Shown here piece by piece: positions 1-13,083 of a DNA stretch of 64,000 nucleotides. The notes below the pieces were generated by a model, which worked only from the letters and a program-made list of their open reading frames with translations, had not been told where the DNA came from and ran no database searches. Source of the stretch: Owenia fusiformis (Eukaryota > Annelida > Polychaeta > Sabellida > Oweniidae); NCBI GenBank assembly GCA_903813345.2, contig CAIIXF020000004.1, positions 9,186,196-9,250,195 on the forward strand. Direction: 5' to 3'. A program made the translations under genes and the position numbers. Positions within the stretch are counted from its first letter, which is position 1; every line of letters begins with the position of its first letter.

Positions 1-705
1 CATGGTTTTTTGGATTAAGCATAAAAAGTTTCATAAGAAACACTTGTCAGAACACTTTTAACACTAAACGCCTACCACATTTCCTCTAGATGAAAATGCA
101 CCTTGTCTATATGATAAAGTGCAGCTTTTCATATTGTACTAAAAATGTATGTTATAAATTACAATACGTTCAAAAAGTTCCCCTGACTAATCAGGAATGG
201 CATTTCAATCTCACGATAATACGATAACAAATCACAATTTCCTAGGTCGATTTTCAAGCCCAGTTATCAATTATTAAGTCATGTACTATAAATATACAAT
301 ACAAGGATTGTTCTATAATATACAATAGATTGTTCTGTTCGGCCGTGAGAGACCTCGTTGTTGTACAGTATTGTATATTATTGATTTTGAACACAATACG
401 TTTTTTTGTGATTTTCGTGTTTTTATAGCCCTCATTGCACAGGACACAGTAAAAACATTATTGTAAACATAGAGCTTTTGTGTTATGTGTTTGACGCGGG
501 TAGGAATAGAAATCAGAGATAAAAAAATTGAGTCGATACACGAACGATCGCGTTTCAGCTATTAGATACAGGGCAGCATACCTTTAGGGTTGGATCATAG
601 TACAGTACATGACGCTCTCTTATAAAGACGAAAAATAAGACAATTTGAGAGGGTAAGTTCAACAAATAAAATTTGATCAAGTCTGAAATAATTCACTTGC
701 TACCT
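1..705. other. AT-rich stretch without recognised gene
   Basis: No convincing ORF, splice-bounded exon or known repeat end was seen here. The stretch is AT-rich intergenic or intronic DNA leading into a minisatellite. Confidence 0.5.
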
Positions 706-1828
706 ATGAGTGTTCATAAGGCGAGTGATATACGAATGTTCATTAGGCGAGTAATATAAGAGTGTTCATAAGGCGAGTTATATACGAGTGTCCATAAGGT
801 GAGTTATATACGAATGTTCATAAGGCGAATTATATACGAGTGTTCATAAGGCGAGTTATATACAAATGTTCATAAGGCGAGTGATATACGAGTGTTCATA
901 AGGCGAGTGATATACGAGTGTTCATAAGGCGAGTTATATAAGAGTGTTTACAAGGAGAGCGATATACGAGTGTTCATAAGGCGACTGATATACGAGTGTT
1001 CATAAGGTGAGTGTTTTTTAATTAATTTTTTTTTATTTCAAAGAAAAAACATGATTATGAAAGAAACAAAGCACATGTAAAAAAGTTTCTTATTCAGTCA
1101 AAGATTAGTAAAATAATATACTGGGAATTTGTTCAGAACCTAGAAAAGAATTTAAAATATATAGAAGGATGGAAAAAAGATCTAAATTTTTCACTCAATC
1201 AAAATGATTGGAAGAAGATAAATAAACTTAACAAACTGAGTGACTATGAACTAAAATCATCTTTCACTTACAAAGTCCTTCATAGATGTTTTTGCAACTA
1301 ATACATACTTAAAAACGTGTGAATTCATAGAGTCAAACATTTGCACTTTTTGTAATGCAAATCCTGAAACGATTTGCCATCTTCTGTATGAATATACTAT
1401 TGTAAATGCTTTATTAAATGATATTAAACAATGGCTCCCTTTAGAGCTCACATTGCTATGTAATGTATTGAAAGGACCTGAGAGTATAAATTAAAAAACA
1501 ATCATCCTAAATAATATGCTATGTATTTTTAAAAGGTATGTTTATTTGTGCAAATAAGGAATATTTGGCAAAGGCGATAAGTGGAAAATCATGGAAGCAA
1601 AATTAAACAAATGATCGTGATGATTTTTTCCTAATGGTATAAAATTTCTTAAACACTAACGTTTGACCAATAATACTGTATTTTAAAATGTAGGTTTACC
1701 ATGTACCTGTATTGTAATTGTTTTTGCAATTGTTTTAACTTGATTTTCTTTGAAATAAAAAAAGGCGAGTGATATGCGAGTGTTCATAAGGCGAGTTATA
1801 TACGAGTGTTCATAAGGCGAGTGATATA
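706..1828. repeat. 26-bp minisatellite, interrupted by a LINE fragment
   Basis: About a dozen imperfect copies of a ~26-bp unit (GAGTGTTCATAAGGCGAGTG plus GATATAC) run from ~706 to 1011 and resume at ~1766-1828. Variants differ by single bases, for example GAGTTATATAC or GAATGTTC. The 750-bp interruption is a separate retroelement fragment with an A-rich tail, so the array existed before that insertion. Confidence 0.85.
1012..1765 (+). mobile_element. 5'-truncated LINE 3' end inside the minisatellite
   Basis: The plus strand between ~1080 and 1495 reads as the C-terminal end of an L1/Tx1-type reverse transcriptase polyprotein. It is broken by a stop near 1301. The recognisable part is a zinc-knuckle-like segment, CTFCNANPETICHLLYEY (about 1343-1396), which resembles the zf-RVT motif found after the RT domain. 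The fragment ends in an A-rich tail (AAATAAAAAAA, ~1754-1764) directly against minisatellite sequence. The target duplication cannot be separated from the repeat units on either side. It is a dead, 5'-truncated copy, related in type to the larger minus-strand LINE at 45.6-52.6 kb. Confidence 0.65.
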
Positions 1829-3214
1829 CTGCATGCACAATAACTAAAACAGAATAAAAAATAAAGTTCGTCTTAGCTCAAAAAGTTTATTTTCTTCTGC
1901 TGCATTAAACATCAGTCTGAAACCTACACAGACTTTTTAAATTTGAGATCCAATAACAAATTGGATTTTTAGTAGGTGGCCAGGATCAACCATTTATTAC
2001 CGGGCAGCGTATACATTCTAGTACTGCCACGGTAGAGATAACAAATCGTGTCACAATAATGTTTTCTGATAACTTCGGTTAATACAGGATATGCTTCAGC
2101 TAAGATATGGAAAGATAATAGTCTGCATGAAAAATAGACAATCCTCTTACTGCAAATACATTGCGGACAAGCGCAAACTTTAGTAAGGTGAGTCAATCTG
2201 ATTTTACGTGGACTCGTGGTGATTGAGTTTCTATGAAGTTTTCATTGGGGCGATATACTTAAAATATATCAGATATCATTAATATTTTACGGTCATTAGG
2301 CATGGCCGGACATAATTAGTTTTCTCATTTCTATATATAGAAGAGACATCGCGCGAGATCAATGATCGGACAATTAAAAATACACGCTCGTTTCAATAAT
2401 TCTTCGTAAATGAACACTTGGATGAGAAAGGATAAAAAACATTTGACTGCAGAAGTAAGACAAACGGCTTTCATTTTATGAAAGCCACCTTCATGTTTTG
2501 CTAATTGTGGTTCTCTCGATAGAAAGGTCATTTATTAATCCACGGAGTCTTAATAAAACACTACTTCTAAGCAAGGCGAAACACATACACACACATTTGC
2601 TATTAACTTAAGGATTTTGGATTAGGACTGGTAAGTGTACACGATTCAGATATTAACGATAATTGTATGCTTGAATGTGCTCAACAGTTTTCTAAATAAA
2701 GAACATCACCCTTAAGGGATCGCAAAAGAATACCCAATGAACCTACAGATTGCTAATTTGTTTCTAAAATAGACTGATCTGATTGCATCTTAATACAAAG
2801 CCATACAGTATAACGAAAATCGTCGAAAATATACAGGTTGAGGTAACTTATCCATTAATTTGATTGCATAAACTGATTTAATTATTAACACTTTTTGATG
2901 TTATGCGGAAGACTGAATTCACTTTAAGACGATTCATCATTTTGCCCTCTTGTAATTTTCAACAAAATTACTTAAATAATAAATCTTTTTAACAAGTACT
3001 TATCTAACGAATAAATGCAACAGAATAAAAACAAACAGAACATCTGGAGTATTCAATTCAATGTATTGTCAGCAAAAATGAATATCAGTTCACGGTTCAT
3101 GGTAATCGGCAGTAAGCGTAGCGAACTTTTAGGAAGAACGTTTCTCAAATTATTTTTAATGTATATTCCTTTATTTTTTTGATGTCCAGTCCAAGTTAGC
3201 GCCGATAATACATA
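1829..3214. other. No recognisable feature
   Basis: About 1.4 kb of AT-rich DNA with only short chance ORFs on both strands. No splice-flanked coding stretch or terminal inverted repeat was seen. Confidence 0.45.
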
Positions 3215-3389
3215 CAGTAAAACTTTATACAGTGAACACTTATGGAGTCATTAAAAGTGTCCATTGTAGGTAGGTGTTCACCAAGAGAGGGTATTCTATG
3301 CAGTTGTCAAGGTAAAATGTGTCTTGAAGTAGTGTTCACTGTAACATGTGTTCACTAGAAAGAAGTCTTCACTAAGTCAGGCTTTACTG
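3215..3389. mobile_element. pogo/Tigger-type MITE
   Basis: A 175-bp element is bounded by TA dinucleotides at 3213-3214 and 3390-3391. It begins CAGTAAAACTTTATACAGTG and ends in the imperfect complement AGTCAGGCTTTACTG. TA target duplication and CAGTAAANC ends are typical of pogo-like MITEs. The interior has repeated GTTCACT motifs and no coding capacity. Confidence 0.65.
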
Positions 3390-4802
3390 TACATTCATTT
3401 ACACATTTGTTTTTGGCCGGGGGGGGGGGGGGGGTCACTTGAGTCCCCTTCCCTTTCCCTGGATACGGGCCTGCTACTTTTAAATCGTCTGAGTTAGGTG
3501 CATCAAACGAGAGAACTATATACTGCCTACCTTAAAAATCTGGTTCATCTTCATGTAGAGATATGCGGAGATATTTTTGTACATTTTTTGCCAGATTATT
3601 TTGGAAGGCTACACATAATATGCGCAACTGTGTGTTAATTGTGTTTCGATTTTATTGCAAACAACTGGCTGTGTCTAATTTGGAAGAGGTTTTTACTTTT
3701 GAAGTTAATCATTGGGGATCGAATCAAAGGCATAGTGCCTAATTTATCTTCTGTAAATAGGGCTACACTATGTACACCGTTTCTTCTCAAGGAGAATTGG
3801 TTCCCAGAATGCAATCTCAATATTTTCCAACAATGAAAAAATTAGAATGTCCTTATTGTTTGTATTGAACTGGTTATAAATTCATAATCAGCAATCAATA
3901 GGATTCGAGGTCTATGATAATCTGATATATGATGCAAGAAGAGAGGGCCATGGTATTCCATGACTATGAGGTTGGCCTGTAACAGTGCAACAAAAATATA
4001 CTCGCATGCACATTATAACTGAATTCCCAGGCCAACAATATGCTATGTTATCAAATAGAATGGTTTTCCTATTCTAGACCCGTCTAAATGATAGCAAGGT
4101 TGGGTGATTGACGTAAAGATTCATTTTTTGCATATCGTTGTTGTAAGTCTAGACGATGGCCTTGTGAAACAAAGAAAACGGTTGTTCATTCCTTAAAAGC
4201 CACTTGTATAGGGTCACCCATTATCATTTTAAATTCTGCCGATCATCCTATCAAACGTTAAATTGATTGAACGGAGTACCTGCCGGGTAACCCACCTGTC
4301 CCTAGATTTTTAACTATCACCTGTAAAATTAATTATAATCGCGTTTGTAGTTGTATTGACATCTAATATAACGTTTGTCCATAAATAATCTTTACACTTT
4401 ACACAAAGTTTGTATTTAGATATACTTTATGGACACCTTTTTTTATTAGTCGTGTGTTTTAGCCGGTCAAAAAGGGCCTTACTTAAGATGCTAGTTTCAA
4501 AAGTACCAAAAAAGTTTCAAAAATACTGAAAGCAAGAAATCAAGAAATTTCAACGCGGTGAAGATTTAAGGATTTAAGCCCTGGACATTGTGTGCTGAAT
4601 CATTCTTCTTCAAGGTGTTGTTTTCAAATCTTTGCGTGACCGCGCAGCGGGAATGCAAAGTTTAGGAAACAACGTCTGAGTGGAATGAATCAGGCACAAT
4701 GCATCAAATCCTGGGCTTGAATTATTTTCACACATTGCAAAATAATCTCTACGAAATCACCTAAAAGATACGAAATACGAAATTGAGATATAATGTATAC
4801 TC
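3390..4802. other. Non-coding stretch with a G-tract and a lone MITE end
   Basis: A run of ~17 G lies at about 3418-3434, probably part of a degraded short repeat. A sequence resembling one end of the MITE family seen at 29.7 and 58.4 kb (AAGGAGAATTGGTTCCCAG) lies at ~3789-3807. No supported gene was seen. Confidence 0.4.
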
Positions 4803-6659
4803 AGGGACCCAAGTTCTGAGAAACAGCTAGAAAGTGAAAATGGATATTGGAAAGTATTACGCGAGATTTTTTCAGTTCTTGTTGGAAAATAAGTTACTTT
4901 TATGATGTGGGGTGATATCTAGAGTTTGGGACTTGCGAAAATAAGATATCTTCATCTTTATACCCCCCGCCCTATAATTTTAGGGGGGTCAGAAGAAAAT
5001 AGACTTTAATTCATAACTTTGGAAGTATATGAGATACAAACTTAATTTTTTCACCGAAATTTATGAAATAACATCAGTAATGAAGAAAAAAATATTTTGA
5101 ATGAAAAAAAGCTAATTTGCATAATTTAACCCTTAAACTGCCATAAAAACTAGTAAATGACGAAATGATGTTATATCACATTTACTGTTATTGCCTTCAT
5201 ATGAAGTTATAACTTATGAAATAATTCCTAAAAATGCATCTATATATGTATTATAAATGTGCAAAATATCAGAAGTGTATCTTACATAAAGACTGTGAAA
5301 AAAATTCTCCCCCTACCCAGATTTTTGAGGGGAGGGGGTCAAATAAAAATGGACTTTAATTCATAATTTTAAAAGTATATGAGGTACAAACTTAATTTTT
5401 TCACCAAAGTTTATGTAATAACATCAGTAATTCAGGAAAAATATTTTTGATATGCAAATAAGTTAATTTGCATAATTTAACCCTTATACAGTCATAAAAA
5501 CTGTTAAATGACGATGCGATAAAATACGACATTTACTCTAATTGACCTCTCATGAAGTTTTAACAAATAAAGTAATTCCGAAAAATGCATCTATATATGT
5601 ATAACAGATGTGCAAAATATTAAAAGTGTATCTTACATAACGACGCTGAAAAAAATTTGTCCCCCTACCCAGATATTTGAGGGGGGTCAAATGGAAATGG
5701 ACTTTAATTCATAACTTTGGAAGTATATGAGGTACAAACTTAATTCTTTCACCAAAATTTATGTTATAACGTCAGTAATTCGGAAAAAATATCTTGATAT
5801 GAAAATAAGCTAATTTGCATAATTTAACCCTTATACAGTCATAAAAACGTTAAATGACAAAGTGATGAAATACAAAATTTACTTTAACTGACTTCTATGA
5901 AGTTATAACTTGTGAAATAATTCCTAGAAATACATTTACAACGGGTATGCACAATATAAAAAGGGTATTGTATATAATGAGTGTGAAAAAAATCTCACAC
6001 CCTACCCTAATATTTTAGGGTTGGGGGAAGTTAAAAGAAAATAATAAACTTTGATTCATAACTTTGAAATCGTATAAGAAAGAGCTTATACATGTATTTC
6101 TTCGCCAGAATATTGAGAAATCACATCAAGAATGAAACAAATATTACATGGAAACAATATTATACTAGTAGTAGTAGTAAATTTATTTATTAAAGTCTAA
6201 CGCACTAAAGATGTTACGTTAAGATACATACATGAATTAAAACAATTCCTGGTTGATGCTGACCTATTAGAGACCATCGCATGTAACTATTTCACGCCTT
6301 TTGACTAACATATTTATCATACATTTTCCAAGTGTCCTTTGAACAGTTTTTTTTCATTCATTATTATACAATATTTTCCTAGACTTGTATACATGTAAAA
6401 GTCACTATGAATATCAGTCATTTAGGCAAACAGACTTAATCGTTCATTTTCAAACATATGACATTCTACTTTAAAGTGAGTTTCTGTCTCCATTGACTGT
6501 CCACATGGGCAAAATCTCTGGTCTAGGGAAGTTGCGTTATTTTTGTTTATATTTCAATATAAAAACAAACTATCATTGGATGTATTACACTTGTTTGCAG
6601 CATCCAAAATGATATTAGAGCATTACCACTAATTATGGATGCATTTTTGTTTTATAACA

Positions 6660-7150
6660 ATTATACATTTCAATGAATGCTGACAAACCACTTTTTGAGA
6701 TTCCAGAGCCAGGGAATGGGTTTGGATGTCAAGTGGTTCATATTACTCTTGAGATCATTAAAATGACCAAAAAACCGAAACTTGATATAACAAAAATCCC
6801 AAAGTCATTTTGCACATGCAAATGATACAAGGACAAAGCAATATGTTAAACCACTTGCTCATGTGCCACTGCAGGTACAGAATGTTTTGCAGCATGTTCA
6901 TGCGGCTCAAAGGAAAGTGAGTGTGGACGGGAATAAGTGGATTAACCCAAATATATATGATGACATTTTCACTGCATCAGGTACCTACAACCTAGAATAT
7001 GACACCAGTCCTCACAGTGACTCTGATTATGGTTCAATAAACTTTGGAATTGTTATGGTTACCTTTTTAAGGGTTATTCTGAAACATTGCAAGTTCAATT
7101 CAACTCAATTTATTCATACATTTAATCATTATGTGTACACATATTATTAA
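6660..7150 (+). pseudogene. Broken coding-like stretch in the Foldback core, family unknown
   Basis: Two open plus-strand stretches of coding-like composition follow one another in different frames. The first runs from ~6680 to the TGA at ~6825 and includes PLFEIPEPGNGFGCQVVHIT. The second runs from ~6791, after an in-frame stop, to 7150 and includes NKWINPNIYDDIFTASGTYN and DTSPHSDSDYG. They overlap around 6800-6825, which suggests one ancestral reading frame broken by an indel. A possible splice acceptor (ACTGCAG at 6874) and donor (TCAG|GTACC near 6980) are present but not required. I do not recognise the family. It could be a captured host fragment or a decayed transposon protein. Confidence 0.4.
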
Positions 7151-7589
7151 TAATAGGTGGCACCACAGGTGATGCTTAAATACCCGTACATATAGTAGTT
7201 AAATCATGAAGTATATCATTATGTTGTCAACGAATCAAACCGGATATGTAATCACAAAAGTTAGATTATAATAAATAAAGGTATGGGGGATCCATGATGC
7301 TCGTTTCATTTGAAGCCAAGAAGGTGCCATATGCCATGGGGAAATTTTATGAATGTGTAGCTTCATTAATTATTATTTAAAGATGCCAGGCTACCGCATT
7401 GACGCAAATAATCTTTAAAAGTGTGATTCTTATAAAATATTAGTTATTATTTTACCTTCCCCAAGGTTGGTATGGTCAGAATTATTATTTTAGATCTTAA
7501 GTAGTTTGGAGCAGCCCCCAGGTTGGCCCATGTACCTCCCTTGAGAGCCTACCCTTCTTACTGAAGAAACAAGAAATGATATAGTCAAC

Positions 7590-7946
7590 TAATGATTAAT
7601 AAGCTAAGAGAATATGCTTCTTCAGTTTTGATTTAAGAAAAGAAATGGAATTTGACTTTTTTATTTCTTCTGGGAGATTGTTCCATATGGAGTAACCACT
7701 AAAGGCTATTGTTTTTGCCATAATTTTCAGTTTTGCTTTAGGAAGGGTGAATTTTGATTTGCCTCTAGTATTATATCTATGAAAATCTCCATGGGCATTG
7801 AAATAGTTGGGAAAAATAGCTTCATAATTGTTGATATCATTTTTCCATTTAAATGCTAGTATTAAGAAAGGATATATTGTCAAAGTCCTTACTTCATGTG
7901 AAGTCAATTTCAGTATAGAATCACTTTGCCTTATAATGATTCTCAT
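7590..7946 (-). pseudogene. 3' fragment of a non-LTR retrotransposon reverse transcriptase
   Basis: The minus strand encodes ~116 residues of the type found at the extreme C-terminus of CR1/RTE/Jockey-like RT proteins: HRYNTRGKSKFTLPKAKLKI followed by a WNNLPEEIKKSNSISFLKSK block. The upstream RT catalytic region is absent, so it is a truncated relic. It lies at the inner edge of the right Foldback arm, so it either inserted into the element's core or was carried by it. Confidence 0.6.
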
Positions 7947-9731
7947 GACTGTTTGAAGCTTAAATTATGCAAATTAGTTGAAATATAGTATTGTCCCCAT
8001 GTAATATTCGTTTCATTATTGATGTGATTTCTCAATTTTCAGCGAAGAAATATAAGCTCTTTCTTAAATTATTTCAAAGTTATGAGTTAAAGTCTATTAT
8101 TTTCTTTAACCCCCCCCCGAGCCCTCAAAATTATTAAGGTAGGGTGTAAGATTCTTTTCACACTCATTATATAAAATAACCTCTTTATATTGTGCATATC
8201 TGTTGTACATTTTTTCTCGAAGTTATAACTTCATAAGAAGTCAATTAAAGTAAATGCCATATTTTATCACTTCGTCATTTAACAGTTTTTATTACTTTAT
8301 AAGAGTTAAATTATGCAAATTAGCTTATTTGCATATCAACAAATATTTTTTCTGAATTAATGATGTTATAACATAAATTTTGGTGAAAAATTAAGTTTGT
8401 ACCTCATATACTTCCAAAGTTATGAATTAAAGTCCATTTTCATTTTGACCCCCCCCTCAAATATCTGGGTGGAGGGAGAATTTTTTCACAGTCGTTATGT
8501 AAGATACACCTTTAATATTTTGCACATCTGTTATACATATATAAATGCAACTATATGAATTATTTCATAAGTTATAACTTCATGAGAGGTTGATTAAAAT
8601 AAATGTCGTATTTTATCATTTTGTCATTTAACGGTTTTTATGACTGTCTAGGGTTAAATTATGCAAATTAGCTTATTTGCATATCAAAAATGTTTTTTCT
8701 TAGTTACTGATGTTATTACATAAATTTTGGTGAACAAATAGGTTTATACCTCATATACTTCCAAAGTTATAAATTAAAGTCCATTTTCAGTTGACCCCCC
8801 TGAAATATCTGGGTAGGGAGAGAAATTTTTTCACAATCTATATATAAGATGCACTTTTAATATTTTTCACATCTATTATACATATATAGATGCATTTTGA
8901 GGAATTATTTCATCAGTTATAACTTCATATGAAGGTAATTATAGTAAATGTCGTATATTATCATTTTGTCATTTAATAGTTTTTATGGCGGTTTAAGGGT
9001 TAAATTATGCAAATTGGCTTATTTTTGTTCAAAATATTTTTTTCTCCATTACTGATATTATTTTGTAAATTTTGGTGAAAAAATTAAGTTTATATCTTAT
9101 ATACTTCCAAAGTTATGAATTAAAGTTTATTTTCTTTTGACCCCCTCCCTTCAATTTTAGGATAAGGGGAGAAATATTTTTCACAGTCGTTATGTAAGAT
9201 ACACTTTTAATATTTTGCACATCTAATATACATATATAGATGCATTTTTAGGAATTATTTCATAAGTTATAACTTCATATGAAGGCAATTACAGTAAAAG
9301 TTGTTTATTATCATTCCGTTATTTAATAGTTTTTATGGCGGTTTAAGGGTTAAATTATGCAAATTAGCTTATTTTCGTTTGAAATATTTTTTTCTGCATT
9401 ACTGATGTCATTCTTTAAATTTTGGTGAAAAAATCAAATATGAATCTCATTTACTTCCAAAGTTATGAATTAAAGTTTATTTTCTTCTGACCCCCCTGAA
9501 ATTATAGGGTGGGGGGTATAAAGATGAAGATATCTTATTTTCGCAAGCCTCAAACTCTAGATATCACCCCACATCATAAAATAAATATATTTTCCAACAA
9601 GAAAATGAAAAAATCTCGCGTAATACTCTCCAATATTCAAAAACAAAAATATTCAGGCTGGGTCCCTAAGTAGTATAGTATTTCTTCATAAGCTTTTCAA
9701 GTTAATTTCACGTTTAACGTTATATTTCCAG

Positions 9732-10012
9732 GAGTGAATGGTTATGCTGTCAACCATCATAACGGCGGATTAGTAGGAACGTCGAAACCAAAGACACCAG
9801 TTTCAAACGGAATAGTACAATCCGCAAGCCATAACGGGTTTATTCCAACAGTCAAACAAAAGGAGCAGATTTTACAGAACGGTGACGCACACAACGATAA
9901 GGCAACGCACCACGTCGGTGTAAATTCGAACGGCACAAGTAACGTCAAACGTGAAAATTCGAACAGTGGCTCTCTTTTTGTGTTCAAAAAGAGGATTTCG
10001 CCCGAAAAACAG
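9732..10012 (+). CDS. Probable upstream exon of the plakin gene
   Basis: A 281-nt open exon is bounded by an acceptor (TATATTTCCAG at 9731) and a strong donor (CAG|GTAAGT at 10013). It enters with two bases completing a split codon and leaves in phase 0. The 93 full codons read VNGYAVNHHNGGLVGTSKPK at the start and end LFVFKKRISPEKQ. The segment is polar, rich in Asn/His/Gly/Ser and lacks a recognisable domain, so it looks like a disordered head or linker. The next plakin exon (18763) enters in phase 0 with a helical RVMAKAQQCQERLQQ segment, and the junction would read as a continuous helix start. Membership of the plakin transcript is inferred from phase, strand and order. The 8.75-kb gap could hide further exons, or this could be a different gene. 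The true start codon is not visible. Confidence 0.6.
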
Positions 10013-10731
10013 GTAAGTTTAATCCAATATGAATTACTTTATTATTTGTTGAATACGACTATTCACTATTTTCTCGTAGGCATAGATGAGACGTAAAATT
10101 GGTTCCATCGTTGTCACGTGATTATGCGCCATGAGCTAAATGGCTTTGCAATGCTTAAAGCACTGCTCTGGTTCAGATAAACTTACATGAAGGAATAATA
10201 CCGTGAAATATCCCACTGAATTTCAAATCTGATAATGATACAAAAACAATGACCCCCAATACACACTAAAATGTCTAGTAGCTCGAAATAAGATGTTCAA
10301 CATTACAGGTTTAACTGTACGATTCTGACAAGACTAAATACATCGGTAACCTTATGGGGTTACTCAGCTTTGTTGTCTGCACCTATAATGTGATATTTTC
10401 GACCTGGTATGCAAGAAGCGCCTGTCAAATCTAATTAAAGAGAGTGCTGAGAGCAAGTAAATAAATCAACAGGTTTAACCAGTTATATTTGTTACATTCA
10501 TAATTCATCATATCAACATGTAAGTTATCATCGTATATGCAATCGTTGTATTATCGTGATGTAACAAACCGTCATCATCGAGCTATATCAACAAATCCGA
10601 GTTAATATGATCCAAAATATTATATATTTATTATTAATTATTAATTTAGTTCTTTGCATACATTTATCATAACACACATTACGTTACTATCAGACACTTT
10701 TTACATCATTAATGTTAAATAAAATGGACAC

Positions 10732-11010
10732 TTAATCATCATACACACTCTCATCATACACGTTGTCATCATACACACACAAATCATTCATTGCACGTTG
10801 TCATCAAACACACTCCAATCATACACACCTTTATCATACACATAATTATCGTACACACTTTCATTATATACGTTATCATCATGCGCACTCTCATCATACA
10901 CGTTATCATCATGTACATTTTCATCATACACATTGCCGTCATACATACTCTCATAATACACATTTTCATCAAACACACTCTCGTCATGCACGTTGTAATG
11001 ATACACATTA
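10732..11010. repeat. 15-bp minisatellite (CATCATACACACTCT type)
   Basis: About 18 degenerate copies of a 15-bp unit, TCATCATACACACTC with A/T/G variants, run without a break. Because 15 is a multiple of three, every frame stays open and yields five-residue repeats such as HHTHS on the plus strand. These ORFs are products of the repeat and not genes. Confidence 0.85.
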
Positions 11011-13083
11011 TCAGTCTCTTTGACACTAGATAGAAATACTTCGATTCTAAAATACTCGCTTCTATCAAAGCGCGCTTTAACCATCCACGTGATTGTTCTT
11101 TCATTTTTATTGATACACTATATTCAAAATATAATTTATACGTGTCTTGAAAATCGTTCCAGCACGCCATCATAAATAATAATGATATCCTTCATGTGTT
11201 TCTCCATTCAATAATTCATCATACACCTGCATAAGTTGTCAATGTCATATTAACTGACATGTATGTCATTAGTACATCTTGTACGTTTATGTTTTTTTTG
11301 TGCTATTCAAGTACATAGAATGAAGAAACGATTTTTTTTTCATACTAAATAGTGGGTTATGCTGACATTATGTCGAGACTTTTGTGAGATAAAGATTCTC
11401 ACTGATTCTCAATTGAAAATTGTTTGCTGTTTTATATGCATCATCTGGACAGCATACTACTATGGAAACAAACAAACGCACAGAAATACAAACAAACAAC
11501 CAAGCAGAAAAGCAGGCGGTGTAAATGTATTGTTTCAAATAAGGATCACAGGTTACAACTTCATGTTCAATCCATCTAAGAATGGTGGGTTATAACTAAA
11601 CTGAAATAGGCACATGTGCAATAGTCATTACGAGCTATGTACATTATCTATTCCGACCATTTTTAGTTACCAGTATTTAACAAACTATCAATATGACTAA
11701 CTGTAACTATTTGGTATGTTACTGCGAATGGTTACAAAAGTGTGACAGTTTGTTACGGATGCCTAATGTTTAATAAAAATGCAACAGATTCAGATGTTTG
11801 ATAAACGTGTAAACATAAGCAAATATGACCTATGTATAAATATTAAGTGCAGAACTTTAGTTTGGAATTATTCTAATGAGAGATTAAAGTGACTTCAGAG
11901 ATGTTAATTTTGGGATCGGAAATGATGACTATCAATCTCTTAACAAGGAAATTATCTATCACATCACATACTAATACACGATCATGTTGTCACTTTAAAT
12001 CAACTCTTGCAAAAATAAAAGCTTTGCACGATTACGAACTTTGATTAGTTAGGTTTTTGCGTTTTTGTTTGTCTATTAGAGAATGGGATAATTTGGAATT
12101 ATAATGTATACAGAGGGTAAAGATACAACGCCGGGCAATTTATTCCATTAGACCTACCTAATCCGACAACGGTATCAAATGTATGATTTTTTGTAATTTC
12201 ATCCAGTTTTCCTATTGGCAGAAGAAAATAAACACCAAAAACGTAATTTTTTCAGTTCTTTTTTTGTCGCAAAAGTACTTTTACGTATGTTTTATCGATC
12301 GAAGGCAAACACTAGATACGACCATTAGCTAGGCTCATTATCATATGTGTATACAATAGTAGACTATATGTAGTTATAAAAAACTAAGTGAATTCCGATC
12401 ACGTCTTTGTACCTATTTAGAGCCAATTATTCTATACATAGCTGCAATGGTAAATGTTCCACGAATCTGACGACACGGACTTTTTGAGAATTTTTAAAAA
12501 GGCACGTTAGAATCTGATGCGGGGGTGCAATATTTGTATTAATCCGGTTTCAAGACAATGCAGAGAGGCACATGTTTGGGACACTTAAGTTAAAGTGCAT
12601 TTCTGATTTGAAAGGTTTGGAGTCATGATCAAGAAGGTGAGTTCAAAAGAAGAAGAAACTTATTTACTTGTTCTTTTTTAAATTTTATTTTGGCGAAATC
12701 CAGCAAGTTAGTTTTAAATAGTTCTGCATCGGGTCCACTCATCGCATTGTCTCTTTGTGGAGGTGGGGTGTGTCGTAAGGGACGGGAGTGTGGGTCACAC
12801 GATGGCTTAAAGCAAGAATTTGGCATAAGGTTGTCAAGGAATTTTAACTTAAACCTTTGTTGTCATGCAACAGTTTTGCTTTTGCTGGTTTTATAAAGTA
12901 TAATTATTACCACCTTGCCGGGCCAGTTCTAGGGGTTTTAGTGCTAGTTTAGAAGGCGTTTATTTTACTATATCGACCTGAGAAATGTGTGACGTCATAG
13001 TGGTGGTCCACAATTAGATATCGTTCAATGCGTAAGATTTTCTTGCTGTTTCAGTCCTGGTCGTTAACGGTGGTAATAATACT

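Larger units (their letters stand above)
4803..9667. mobile_element. Foldback-like element with tandem-module inverted arms
   Basis: Both ends carry the same outer sequence in opposite orientation: AGGGACCCA at 4803 and TGGGTCCCT at ~9659-9667. A shared ~170-bp terminal block follows, containing GATATCTAGAGTTTG and its complement. Inside, each arm is a tandem series of ~345-bp AT-rich modules marked by TTTGCATAATTTAACCCTTA and a C/G-rich boundary. About three modules lie on the left (to ~6140) and about four on the right (from ~7970). Long inverted arms of tandem modules in unequal number are the hallmark of Foldback (FB) elements. No target-site duplication was obvious. The ~1.8-kb core holds a broken coding stretch and a LINE remnant. 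Confidence 0.7.

Noticed and set aside
1257-1830. CRISPR-like array in the 26-bp repeats at 0.7-1.8 kb
   Set aside because: Repeats are contiguous without unique spacers and the genome is clearly eukaryotic.
1969-2196. 75-codon Cys-rich minus-strand ORF
   Set aside because: No recognisable zinc-finger spacing or neighbouring exons. Not supportable from the sequence alone.
9757-9987. Minus-strand ORF opposite the 9732 exon
   Set aside because: It is the shadow of the plus-strand exon, which has proper splice sites.
10763-11173. His/Thr-rich and Met-rich ORFs on both strands
   Set aside because: All frames are open because the 15-bp minisatellite keeps phase. No gene is implied.
12590-12640. 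Exon ending at AAG|GTGAGT between the two plakin exon groups
   Set aside because: Every reading frame before this donor has a stop within a few codons and no acceptor is suitable.
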